Source of the DNA: Ruminococcaceae bacterium AB4001
Lineage (GTDB): Bacteria > Bacillota > Clostridia > Saccharofermentanales > Saccharofermentanaceae
Direction of reading: 5' to 3'
DNA: 64,000 nt
Assembly (NCBI GenBank): GCA_000621765.1
Contig: JHXJ01000001.1
Location: 124,001-188,000, forward strand
Position 1 is the stretch's first letter. Every line of letters begins with the position of its first letter. The translations under genes were made by a program, and so were the position numbers. The notes below the pieces were generated by a model. It worked only from the letters and a program-made list of their open reading frames with translations, did no database searches and had not been told where the DNA came from. Positions 55,214 to 63,359 of this stretch are shown piece after piece.

Positions 55214-55441
55214 TCAGACTACGGTAGCTTTGTCGATATAAAGCTCGAAAATTTTCCGCTTGATCATGGCGCGGTTGCCGTTCATGACCACAAAATCCGC
55301 ATTGGGATTTGAGTACACAATGCTACGAAGTCGTTTCTCGCCGATGTTGAAATACTCGGCTGCCTCTCTGATCGTCAGAGTGTACTTTTCCCATAAAGGG
55401 ACGATGTTTGTCTGGTTGTTCTGAGTTTGATTGTTTTCCAT
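55214..55441 (-). CDS. xis: Excisionase-like protein (Tn916 Xis family)
   Basis: The 75-residue protein has a winged-helix-type DNA-binding core: LTIREAAEYFNIGEKRLRSIVYS at about 22-44, followed by DFVVMNGNRAMIKRKIFELYID. This is the pattern of Tn916-type excisionases, which bend DNA at the attachment sites and steer the integrase towards excision. It lies just upstream of the integrase gene, as in Tn916. Confidence 0.85.
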   Translation of the reverse strand: MENNQTQNNQTNIVPLWEKYTLTIREAAEYFNIGEKRLRSIVYSNPNADFVVMNGNRAMIKRKIFELYIDKATVV

Positions 55442-55463
55442 AAAGATATCTCCTTTACTCCTA

Positions 55464-55805
55464 TTATTTGTTTCTGTTTTCAGGACAGTAAGTCTGATAG
55501 ATTGCGTTCATGGCATTCCGGATATCATCGGCACACCTTTCCAGTTCCAGGGGATGGGCTATACCGAGTATGTTCAACTTGCGGAGGACCTGATGAAGAT
55601 TGCTTCCGGCACGTTTTGTTTCACACAGCAGGTAATTCAGATCAGCCGGCGGAGCTTCCACGATTATGTCTCCAGCCATTGCTTTACGTGCATATTGGCT
55701 GATGGTAAGACCTGCTCTTGCAGCGTTTTTACGAATGGATTCATATTCTTTCTGATCTACTCTGAAGTGGATCTGATGCGATTTTGCAGGGAAAGTCTTA
55801 CTCAT
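55464..55805 (-). CDS. MobC-like mobilisation protein
   Basis: The 113-residue protein begins with a ribbon-helix-helix-like stretch (HIHFRVDQKEYESIRKNAARAGLTISQYARKAM) and continues with a helical C-terminus (LHQVLRKLNILGIA...ADDIRNAMNAIY). This is typical of MobC relaxosome accessory proteins, which bind oriT. It overlaps the ATPase gene upstream by 8 nt. No relaxase gene follows; the excisionase gene starts 22 nt downstream. Confidence 0.8.
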   Translation of the reverse strand: MSKTFPAKSHQIHFRVDQKEYESIRKNAARAGLTISQYARKAMAGDIIVEAPPADLNYLLCETKRAGSNLHQVLRKLNILGIAHPLELERCADDIRNAMNAIYQTYCPENRNK

Positions 55806-56877
55806 CTGAACCGCCTTCGGATGTCTGATCCTTATTTAAGATCCAAAACCACACATCACCTTTCTTGTCCGATCCGAGTCCGGGAATGTACTTCTTGGCT
55901 TCATCAAGTGTCCTCTTACAGATGTTTTTGTTTTTTGCCATCTCTTGGATCTTCTTGGCTTCGACCTCTGTATGATCCGTGAAGTAAGACTTCAGGAATG
56001 TGATTGCCATATCCAGCTTGGTCTCGGTGCGGGCTTTCTGGTTCCTGGAAGAGTAAAGAATGTCATCGGGAGTTACATCGTCATATCCGTCAACCCACTC
56101 GAAGCCGTTCGCTCCGTCCAGTCTGAATGCCTGTGAAGGTCCCTGTGGTCCGAGAGAAGACTTGTTATGAACAAAGATGCGCAAACCAGAATCGTCTTTA
56201 TGCCTGCCGACAAGAAGGATGCTTCTGGAGATGGCGGTGAAGTCCATGGAGCCGATCCCTCTGTAGATGCTGTTTAAGCCCTGCGCTTTATTGAGATGGC
56301 CAATCAGTATGATCGAGCACTTATACTTTTCAGCGAGCTCCCCAACAGGTCTCAGAGTTTCTCTTACCTCATTAGCCTTGTTCATGTCGGTACGGGATCC
56401 CATGAACGCCTGAATCGGATCGATAATAAGAACTTTTGCACCGGACATATCAAGAGCAATCTCAATCGTTCTTTGAGTTAAAGAGGTAGGCTTGTCTTCT
56501 TCCTTAAAGAAAAGAATGTTTTTGGTATCTGCTCCTAATTCCTCAAGACGGGGTTTTAGAGTATCCCTTACTCCGTCCTCTGCGGAGAGATAAATGACTT
56601 TCTGTTGTTCGAGCTTAGGTAAGCCGGGCAGGGGAGTTCCTGAAGATACACATGCTGCGATCTTAAGTGCAAGATTGGTCTTGCCATCTCCGGGATTGCC
56701 CTGGATTATTGTTATCTTTCCATAGGGGATATACGGATACCATAACCACTCGACAGTTTCCTTCTCGACTTCAGCCATGCTCATCAGCACAGATTCTTCT
56801 TCGTCGTATTCTTCTTCGAACTCTTCGTCTTCAAATTCGTTGTTGCTTTCATAGTTTTCATTGTTAGTAAATTGCAT
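55798..56877 (-). CDS. RepA-like AAA/RecA-fold ATPase
   Basis: About 359 residues from ATG 56877 behind TTGGAGG; an upstream ATG at 57000 lacks a site. After an acidic N-terminal stretch (EDEEFEEEYDEEES) comes a RecA-fold domain: Walker A GNPGDGKT (60-67), KVLIIDPIQAFMG (Walker B), SIILIGHLNKA. It resembles the AAA_25/RepA hexameric helicases found in plasmids and integrative elements. A C-terminal winged-helix-like part (about 300-345) follows. Probably involved in replication of the excised element. Confidence 0.82.
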   Translation of the reverse strand: MQFTNNENYESNNEFEDEEFEEEYDEEESVLMSMAEVEKETVEWLWYPYIPYGKITIIQGNPGDGKTNLALKIAACVSSGTPLPGLPKLEQQKVIYLSAEDGVRDTLKPRLEELGADTKNILFFKEEDKPTSLTQRTIEIALDMSGAKVLIIDPIQAFMGSRTDMNKANEVRETLRPVGELAEKYKCSIILIGHLNKAQGLNSIYRGIGSMDFTAISRSILLVGRHKDDSGLRIFVHNKSSLGPQGPSQAFRLDGANGFEWVDGYDDVTPDDILYSSRNQKARTETKLDMAITFLKSYFTDHTEVEAKKIQEMAKNKNICKRTLDEAKKYIPGLGSDKKGDVWFWILNKDQTSEGGSDE

Positions 56878-57073
56878 TTTAGATTCCTCCAATGTTTTAT
56901 TTTTGAGTTTGAGGAACGGGGTCTTCAGGGGGCGTCCCCTGACAAGCTTTTTGCTTTTGTGTACACAAAAGCGTTGCTTGCGAAACCGTTCCGAGGTCAT
57001 TTTGATAGGAGCAATCTCTAGAAAATGTGTTCCTGTCTGAGACCTAATTTACGTGAATTGAATTGGGATTAGA

Positions 57074-57789
57074 ATGATACTTGGAGTATCATGTTTTGCC
57101 TAAAAAACGGCTTGAATGCTAGGTCCTATGAAACCCAAAAACAGCAGAAGTCTAATATTTCAGGGCATTTATCAGCATGATACTTGGAGTATCATGTTTT
57201 AGCTGAATTATCATAAAAATTCACCTTTCTGTCGGACTTACCCGGCGAAGAAGATGACGATCCATAAAAGTAAATCGGCAACTTATTTCTGTGACCTTTG
57301 CGACTTGTTACTTTATGGTCCGATCCGTCAATCCGACAACAAGCGCGTAGTCTGTTATCTGCGTCAGAACTTGTGCTCCTGACAGTTTTCAATTTACGCT
57401 GTTCCGACAAGGTTTAGAATAGAAAAAAACTTTCTGAGTTTTGCCTGAAACTACGCATAAAATGATGAGCAAACCAGTGAGTATTAATGGCGAAATGCAT
57501 ATGGTTGCTGCATTTCTGATATCAGAAAGTTTCTTTCTATATTTTGGTTCAGTTTGAACTTTAAGTAGGATTCGGAATCAATCTTCTGACTTGTCATAAA
57601 TGTTTCCTTTCTGTCGAGTTTGCGTTCCTGACAGTTCTCAATTTACAGTGTTATGAATGAGATTAGAATGATAATCGGATTACCATGTTTGGGGCATAAA
57701 ACATGCGTTTTTCAGGGTTCTTTTGCCGGTATGATCCCGTAAACACCTTATGAAATAAGGATTTCTGACCATGGTAATCGGATTACCAT
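57074..57789. promoter_or_regulatory. Four 19-bp palindromes in two related pairs
   Basis: ATGATACTTGGAGTATCAT at 57074-57092 and 57177-57195, ATGATAATCGGATTACCAT at 57668-57686 and ATGGTAATCGGATTACCAT at 57771-57789. Each has 8-bp arms and a 3-nt centre (one mismatch in the third), and each is followed by GTTT. The two pairs are each about 103 bp apart. This regular spacing suggests binding sites for a dimeric protein such as a replication initiator or regulator. Confidence 0.85.
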
Positions 57790-58025
57790 GTTTTTGTGTT
57801 TTGAACCGCAAGATTTCCGCATTTTTGGCTACGAGATCATGGGAGTTGCCCCCCTTGAGCTGATACGACCCGTTGCTCATCACAGAAGCATTCCCACTTT
57901 GTGTCTGTCATTGCTTCTCTCAGGTTGCAATCTTGATTCTGTCGTATCCCCTTTACCGTTCTCTCCAGTAAGGAGGGTATGGTGAGGTTGGAGTTAACTT
58001 GGCTTGAAATTTGTAAATTATCATA

Positions 58026-58065
58026 CAAAAGGCCCGAAGTGTTAAAAAGTGTTAACACTTCGGGC
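58026..58065 (-). terminator. Rho-independent terminator of the HNH endonuclease gene
   Basis: Fourteen-bp arms GCCCGAAGTGTTAA/TTAACACTTCGGGC (58032-58065) are followed on the minus strand by CTTTTG. It lies 21 nt after the HNH gene stop. The plus side also ends in A-rich sequence, so it could work weakly in both directions. Confidence 0.8.
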
Positions 58066-58086
58066 AAAAAGAGTCTGTGTGATGAT

Positions 58087-59040
58087 TTATTTATTAGTTG
58101 TATATTCTGTTAAAAGCCAATTGGCAATATCATCATTTGAGATAACGTCATCGGTCTTTTTAATTATTCTTCCTATGGTTTTTCTAAAATTATCATCAAG
58201 CATTTTCTGAGTATTACTGTCTTCAAGCACTTTCTTTATCATTATTAGAATGTCTTCTACCGTGCCGTAATGGAACTTGTTGTGACAATTTGAACATAAG
58301 AATAGGCCGTTTGCGGGAGAATAAACAGCATCCTTTAGTTCAGGATAATCCTCTGCTTGAGATTGTTGGATAAAATGATGATACTCATAATAATTAATTC
58401 CGTTTCTTCCTTTAAAAGTTTTATGGTCGCTCTTTTTGCCAAGCTTGCCACAAAAGTAGCAAGTCCGATCAAAGTTATTGATTAACGCTTCAAAGTTGTT
58501 CTGTCGTTGTTTTTGAGTAAACAACTTTTCCAAATCAATAATTAAATCTTCGTTGAAATTCTGTTTTTCAGTATTAGGCCAGTTTTTGCCCTGTGGATGT
58601 ATAAAATCAGCATAGTTGGCTTTTATATTACTAAGACTTAAAAATTCATTATTGTCCAGAAGCTCTTTTTTCAAAGTTGTAAAAGAACCTATTGTAAAAC
58701 CTATTATTTTTTCATTCTTCTTGGGCTCTGAATACACTTCGTTATAATCTACAGGAGTAGGATCATTTTGTACGACTCCCCGCAATAAGATTCTACTTAA
58801 TCCTCTATTATCATTAGAAGGTAAGTTTGTAATATAAAAATACACAACATCATCCTTATGTATTGATAATGCTAGTTCTGTTTTAATTTTCCACCCGGCT
58901 TTTTTGTATAGCTGCGGTTTTCCGGGCACCTGCCACCAAATCTCCCCTTTGGTTCGAACTTCTTTTTTTAAATTCTTAAAATCACACAAAAAATAGTTCA
59001 TTGGTATTAACCAGTAATTTATTTTTTCGGTGTTACTCAT
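58087..59040 (-). CDS. HNH endonuclease with N-terminal EVE/PUA-like domain
   Basis: About 317 residues from ATG 59040 behind AAAGGAG. The C-terminal half carries an HNH nuclease: zinc cysteines CYFC (194-197), EYHHF with the catalytic His at 221/222, LFLCSNCHNKFH with C249/C252, and H257. The N-terminal half (YWLIPMNYFL, then ELALSIHKDDVVYFYITNLPSN...ILLRGVV) has the spacing of an EVE/PUA-like domain, which reads modified bases. This pairing is typical of modification-dependent (type IV) restriction enzymes; the EVE match is weaker than the HNH one. Confidence 0.7.
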   Translation of the reverse strand: MSNTEKINYWLIPMNYFLCDFKNLKKEVRTKGEIWWQVPGKPQLYKKAGWKIKTELALSIHKDDVVYFYITNLPSNDNRGLSRILLRGVVQNDPTPVDYNEVYSEPKKNEKIIGFTIGSFTTLKKELLDNNEFLSLSNIKANYADFIHPQGKNWPNTEKQNFNEDLIIDLEKLFTQKQRQNNFEALINNFDRTCYFCGKLGKKSDHKTFKGRNGINYYEYHHFIQQSQAEDYPELKDAVYSPANGLFLCSNCHNKFHYGTVEDILIMIKKVLEDSNTQKMLDDNFRKTIGRIIKKTDDVISNDDIANWLLTEYTTNK

Positions 59041-59050
59041 ATTTTCTCCT

Positions 59051-59734
59051 TTATTTGCTTCTGCTTTCCCAATAGACGAAATCATATAGTAAGTTCGATG
59101 GAATATTCTTTTTTCTGCACATATACGCTATAACGCTTTGCACTTTTATATATTGATTTCTTGTGATTCCGTTCCAAGTAATTCCAGAAGAATGCTGTCC
59201 ACTCAGTGAAATGCTTTTAATTAAATTAGTATGCTTTTGACACTTAGAATAATTATCCATTTGCTTTAGTATTTTTTCTGCAATAATACTATCTATTGGA
59301 CAATGCATCTTTTTCCAAGGAAATTGTTTTGCATTAATGTCAGGGATGTTTTTAAAGCAATACAAGTATTTAAAAGTCATATTAATTAGTTTTTGCCATA
59401 TCCCATAGCGCATACCAAATTCTTCAAGCGATAAACACATTGTATTGTGCCAATAGTTATAGTTTTTGGTTGACAATTGTGGTTCTCTAAGTTGATCATA
59501 GAGATGCTTTTTTATTATTGTGGCGTGATGTAAAACGCTGCTATTTATGTTTTTCTTTTCATAAGCGATAGCATCATTCCATGCTTTGTCTATACAATAG
59601 TTTAAAATATAGAAGTATGATGAATGACGGATTAGAGATCTCATCTCTGAATTTAGCATTCCAGGTTCATCTATGAATTCGTTTACTTTTTGGGATAATG
59701 TATCTTCAGAAAAGTTTTCAGGACAATTGGGCAT
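59051..59734 (-). CDS. Hypothetical protein of the cargo module
   Basis: The 227-residue protein has no family that I recognise. It is helical, rich in Lys/Asn/Ile, with a C-terminal SGITWNGITRNQYIKVQSVIAYMCRKK segment. No membrane segment. It ends 10 nt before the HNH gene start, so the two are co-transcribed and probably function together. Its composition is markedly AT-rich, unlike the chromosome around the element. Confidence 0.55.
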   Translation of the reverse strand: MPNCPENFSEDTLSQKVNEFIDEPGMLNSEMRSLIRHSSYFYILNYCIDKAWNDAIAYEKKNINSSVLHHATIIKKHLYDQLREPQLSTKNYNYWHNTMCLSLEEFGMRYGIWQKLINMTFKYLYCFKNIPDINAKQFPWKKMHCPIDSIIAEKILKQMDNYSKCQKHTNLIKSISLSGQHSSGITWNGITRNQYIKVQSVIAYMCRKKNIPSNLLYDFVYWESRSK

Positions 59735-59907
59735 ACGTACTCCTCCTTTTCTCCAAAACCTATATTAGTTAAAGTTTATAGCATAATGAATATTCTGAGA
59801 TGAATATGCTTTTACTATTATGTAAATTTGCAAAGTGTCCCATTAATGTTATTGAGGTTGTGTTATTATGGATTTCTAAGCTAAAACGAGGTTGTATTTG
59901 AGTTGTT

Positions 59908-60375
59908 ATGAAAACTATCCTTTTGAGTTTTAGTTATGAATGGTATTCATATCTAAGAACGGGCGAAAAGATTTATGAGCACAGAAAGAGGTTTTGTAAA
60001 GACCCTGTATTGGCGTATTTATATATTGGAGTGCCATTGCGTCAAATAGTTGCTATTGTCGAGTTAGGATCCCCAATTCTTATAGAAAAATGGCTTGATG
60101 AGTACAAGAATGATTCTGCGGCTTTAGAACGAATCGAGGACTGTCTGACTAGAAATAAGGTTGCTATGCCAATACTGAGATTTCAAGAGATAACGCCAAT
60201 AGATATTAGAGAAATTGAAACGAATAATAATGGGTTTCGAGTTCCAATTTCATATATGTATTTAGACGATAAACCGCAGCTATTCGAAGATATATCTAGC
60301 AGAGTTGAGTTAATAGGCAAGGAAATAAAACATCAATTTAATAGCGTTACATCTGATAAAATATGTAGATGTTAG
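59908..60375 (+). CDS. ASCH-domain protein
   Basis: The 155-residue protein begins KTILLSFSYEWYSYLRTGEKIYEHRKRF, the ASCH signature of a beta strand, helix and G-x-K-x-x-E-x-R stretch. ASCH domains are PUA-related and bind nucleic acids or nucleotides. It lies 9 nt upstream of the adenine methyltransferase gene and is co-transcribed with it. It could regulate the system or recognise bases; neither is shown. Confidence 0.7.
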   Translation: MKTILLSFSYEWYSYLRTGEKIYEHRKRFCKDPVLAYLYIGVPLRQIVAIVELGSPILIEKWLDEYKNDSAALERIEDCLTRNKVAMPILRFQEITPIDIREIETNNNGFRVPISYMYLDDKPQLFEDISSRVELIGKEIKHQFNSVTSDKICRC

Positions 60376-60384
60376 GAGATTAAT

Positions 60385-61314
60385 ATGCTAAAGAAGATAC
60401 ACATTCCTCCGGTAAAAATACAGGGAATTAAAACAAAATTAGTTGAAACCATAGCAGATAATATATGTATTGATGAAAATGGCACTTGGTATGAACCATT
60501 TATGGGTTCTGGAGTGGTTGGTCTAAATCTTGCTCCGCACAATGCAGTATTTTCAGATACAAATCCTCACACAATAGCGTTATACAATGCCATTAAGGAT
60601 AAAACTATAACATCTGGTATAGTTAGGTCTTTCTTGGAAGAAGAAGGGGCTAAATTGGCGGAAAAGGACCAGGAACACTATTATTTCATTCGTGATCGCT
60701 TTAACAAGGATCACGATCCGCTTGATTTTCTATTTCTCAACAGGAGTTGCTTTAATGGAATGATTAGGTTTAATAGGTATTATAAATTTAATGTTCCTTA
60801 TGGACATAAACCCGATCGTTTTGCAAAAGCATATATAACTAAAATAGTTAATCAAGTTAAATACCTTGAAACGGTTTTCCCAAAGAATAATTGGGAGTTT
60901 AGATGTTGTTCTTTTGAAGAAACGATAGCGTTAGCAAAACAAGGAGATTTTATCTATTGTGATCCACCGTATATTGGTCGCCACGTAGATTATTATGACA
61001 GTTGGGATGAAAACCAAGAAAAAGCTCTTCGTGATGCATTATTTAATTCTAAAGCCTATTTTATGCTTTCAACATGGGATGAGAACAAATACAGAAAGAA
61101 TGAGTATATTGATTCTGTATGGGACGGATGCTTCAAGTTGAATGTCGAGCATTTCTACCATATAGGAGCAAAAGAAAGCAATAGAAACTCTATGACGGAG
61201 GCGCTACTAATGAATTATGATCCATCCACAATTATATCAAGCAACGCTTTCAGACTCGGTCACGAACCAGACATTTTTGATTTGTTTAATGGTTTGGAGT
61301 CAAAGAGCGTATAA
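60385..61314 (+). CDS. D12-class DNA N6-adenine methyltransferase
   Basis: The 309-residue protein shows the D12 (alpha) class order: KTKLVETIADNI, then motif I EPFMGSGVVG (37-46), DTNPHTIALYN, FNRYYKFNVPYG and motif IV DPPYIG (193-198). D12 enzymes include Dam and M.EcoRV. It is convergent with the two EcoRV-like endonuclease genes, 5 nt from the nearer stop. It probably protects the sites cut by those enzymes. Confidence 0.92.
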   Translation: MLKKIHIPPVKIQGIKTKLVETIADNICIDENGTWYEPFMGSGVVGLNLAPHNAVFSDTNPHTIALYNAIKDKTITSGIVRSFLEEEGAKLAEKDQEHYYFIRDRFNKDHDPLDFLFLNRSCFNGMIRFNRYYKFNVPYGHKPDRFAKAYITKIVNQVKYLETVFPKNNWEFRCCSFEETIALAKQGDFIYCDPPYIGRHVDYYDSWDENQEKALRDALFNSKAYFMLSTWDENKYRKNEYIDSVWDGCFKLNVEHFYHIGAKESNRNSMTEALLMNYDPSTIISSNAFRLGHEPDIFDLFNGLESKSV

Positions 61315-61319
61315 GGTGC

Positions 61320-62324
61320 CTACGACTGCTCTATTTCATAAGGAATATGATTCTTTTTGCAAAATGAAATCCAATACATTATTTCACTTTTCTTTTTGGA
61401 AATAGTGAGTCTGGTATTGTTATTTGTTTCTATTAGCAGTTCTTTTTGTGCGCCTTTTTTCCCTTGGATTAACAGGACACGAATAGCGCTTTTGAGACTA
61501 TCCTCCTTTGTTGGGCAGTTGTGTAATCTCCACTTAATGTATTCTTTTTCAAGTGTGGGAAAATCTATTTCAGTTTTTAATGTGCTATTTTTCTTTGCCC
61601 ATGACAAGTATTGTTCAATGCTTTTATAACCTGATTTCTTTTTATAATTTCGCCAATAATCCTCAAAAATATTTTCACCTAAAACGGAAAAAGGGCCATT
61701 CCCATCTTCAAAGTCGGTGATTATATTTGATTCTATAGATTTGATATTTGCAGTGTTTCCACTTCCTTCGGTATATCCCGCTATCTTATATTTCTCTTGA
61801 ACCCAGACCTTTACGTTTCCATAAGGGACTGGTATTTTTGCAAGATTTTCCGGTGTATATGGCATGATTTGGCCATCTTCATCAGACAATCTATCGTAGA
61901 TGAAACCTATAATGTAGTGATGAGTATAATCCTTATAATTTCCAACGATGTTCTTTGTACCATTTCTCAAAAAAGAAGTATATGCACCTAAAGTATATGC
62001 AATGTTGAGTTTTCCTTTAGCTGGATCCCGATAACACGTTTTAATATCTACGGCTATTTTGCTTCCATTTGGACAAACATAAAGGAAATCTGGATAGACG
62101 GTTTGGTTTTTTGGCTTTTCCAACTTATAATTTGGATTGTCATTTGCTATTTCTTGCAAGATGGACTGTGATTTTAATTCAAATATTCTACCAATCAACT
62201 TACTGTCAGTGCCCAAGGTAATTAGGTTATTGTCTGAATCAATAAGAGCTTTTATATCCCAATTTATGTTGCTGGAATTGAGTTTTTTCTTGAACAACAT
62301 AATAAAATCAAATGAATTTTCCAT
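61320..62324 (-). CDS. EcoRV-like type II restriction endonuclease, paralogue 1
   Basis: The 334-residue protein resembles EcoRV (recalled from memory) over its length: IFELKSQSIL with Glu49, YPDF with Asp79, VDIKTCY with Asp93 and Lys95, TLGAYTSFLRNGTKNIVGNY, HHYIIGFIYDR, GSGNTANI (187-194, the base-contacting loop) and ENIFEDYWRNY. Catalytic and DNA-contact positions correspond to EcoRV Glu45, Asp74, Asp90 and Lys92. It is about 90 residues longer than EcoRV at the C-terminus (KKSEIMYWISFCKKNH). It is the second gene of the pair on the minus strand. Confidence 0.88.
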   Translation of the reverse strand: MENSFDFIMLFKKKLNSSNINWDIKALIDSDNNLITLGTDSKLIGRIFELKSQSILQEIANDNPNYKLEKPKNQTVYPDFLYVCPNGSKIAVDIKTCYRDPAKGKLNIAYTLGAYTSFLRNGTKNIVGNYKDYTHHYIIGFIYDRLSDEDGQIMPYTPENLAKIPVPYGNVKVWVQEKYKIAGYTEGSGNTANIKSIESNIITDFEDGNGPFSVLGENIFEDYWRNYKKKSGYKSIEQYLSWAKKNSTLKTEIDFPTLEKEYIKWRLHNCPTKEDSLKSAIRVLLIQGKKGAQKELLIETNNNTRLTISKKKSEIMYWISFCKKNHIPYEIEQS

Positions 62325-62351
62325 ATATCAGCACCTAGATATTTATAATGA

Positions 62352-63158
62352 TCAGTTGTATCGTTCTATAGACACGCAAACATTATCGTAATCAAACTCG
62401 TGTAAAAGCGAAATGTTTTCTCTATCTTGTTGCCTAAACCAAACTATAAATTCAGGCAAAGAAGTATAGGGTTTTTCTATACTTCTGTATTTTGGATAGT
62501 ATTTCCAATAAATATCAAACACATCTACTCCCAGAGTCGAAAATGGACCTCTTCCAGTTCTAAAATCTTCTATGTCAGTCGTGTAAAAAGATCCTATGTT
62601 TTCGGTATTTCCTGATCCTGGTTTTTCTCCGGCTATTTTATACTTTTCTTGGATAAAATATTGAACATCTAGATAGGGTTTTTGAATTAATTCTTTATCA
62701 GAATACGGAATCGACATGCTAGCTTGAGCTTCTCCGTTTCGCCTATAAACAAAACCTATAACATAGTGTTTGATGTAATCAGTGTAATTAAATTCTATGT
62801 TTTTAGTATTATCTCGCATATATGAGGCAAATGATCCTAAAGTGAATCCAAATCTGGAATTGTCATTTTCTATATAAGTCGTTTTGACATCTATAGCGAT
62901 TTTCTGGTCAGATTCTTCACTTGTCATTAATACAAAATCGGGGTAAACCGTTTGGGATGCGGGTGTTATTAACATCATATTGTGTCGTTCAGCGATTCTT
63001 TCCAAAACTGGCTGCGTAAGCATTTCAAAGATACGACCTATTATCTTTGAATCTGTTCCTAAAGTGTGAATTCTGTTATTGGCATCGAGTATTCCGTACA
63101 CATCCAAATTTACATTTTCCATTTCTTGGTAGAATTCTTCAATTATATAATCACACAT
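62352..63158 (-). CDS. EcoRV-like type II restriction endonuclease, paralogue 2
   Basis: The 268-residue protein matches EcoRV (recalled from memory) almost residue for residue in numbering: Glu45, Gln69, Asp74 in YPDF, Asp90 and Lys92 in IDVKTTY, FTLGSFASYMRDNTKNI, HYVIGFVYRR, and the recognition loop GSGNTENIGS (181-190). It has AGGAGG upstream and is the first gene of the pair. It shares much less with paralogue 1 outside these motifs. The two genes are separated by 27 nt. Confidence 0.9.
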   Translation of the reverse strand: MCDYIIEEFYQEMENVNLDVYGILDANNRIHTLGTDSKIIGRIFEMLTQPVLERIAERHNMMLITPASQTVYPDFVLMTSEESDQKIAIDVKTTYIENDNSRFGFTLGSFASYMRDNTKNIEFNYTDYIKHYVIGFVYRRNGEAQASMSIPYSDKELIQKPYLDVQYFIQEKYKIAGEKPGSGNTENIGSFYTTDIEDFRTGRGPFSTLGVDVFDIYWKYYPKYRSIEKPYTSLPEFIVWFRQQDRENISLLHEFDYDNVCVSIERYN

Positions 63159-63359
63159 AGGTTACCTCCTATTTGATCTCAAATATACTCTGTTAATCAT
63201 TTAGATTTTATCAAACAATGGCTTGATTTTAAGAGAATATGATGGCAAATATAGAATTGTGATATTCTGATAATAAACATTTTATTATTTCTCAATTACG
63301 GGGTTAGAAGTACAATAATTAGGAATAGGGTGTAGCCAGCTACTTTATTGGAGGAAACG

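Larger units (their letters stand above)
56878..58086. other. Non-coding region of the integrative element with palindromes
   Basis: About 1.2 kb with no supported gene. It holds four 19-bp palindromes (see separate entry), repeated short blocks such as GATTAGAATGATA (57068 and 57661 regions) and CTGACAGTT(T/C)TCAATTTAC (about 57379 and 57630), and a terminator at 58026-58065. Suited to an origin of transfer or replication or a regulatory region; not established. Confidence 0.6.

Noticed and set aside
57837-58067. 76-residue minus-strand frame in the integrative element
   Set aside because: It begins inside the terminator hairpin and no family or ribosome binding site supports it.
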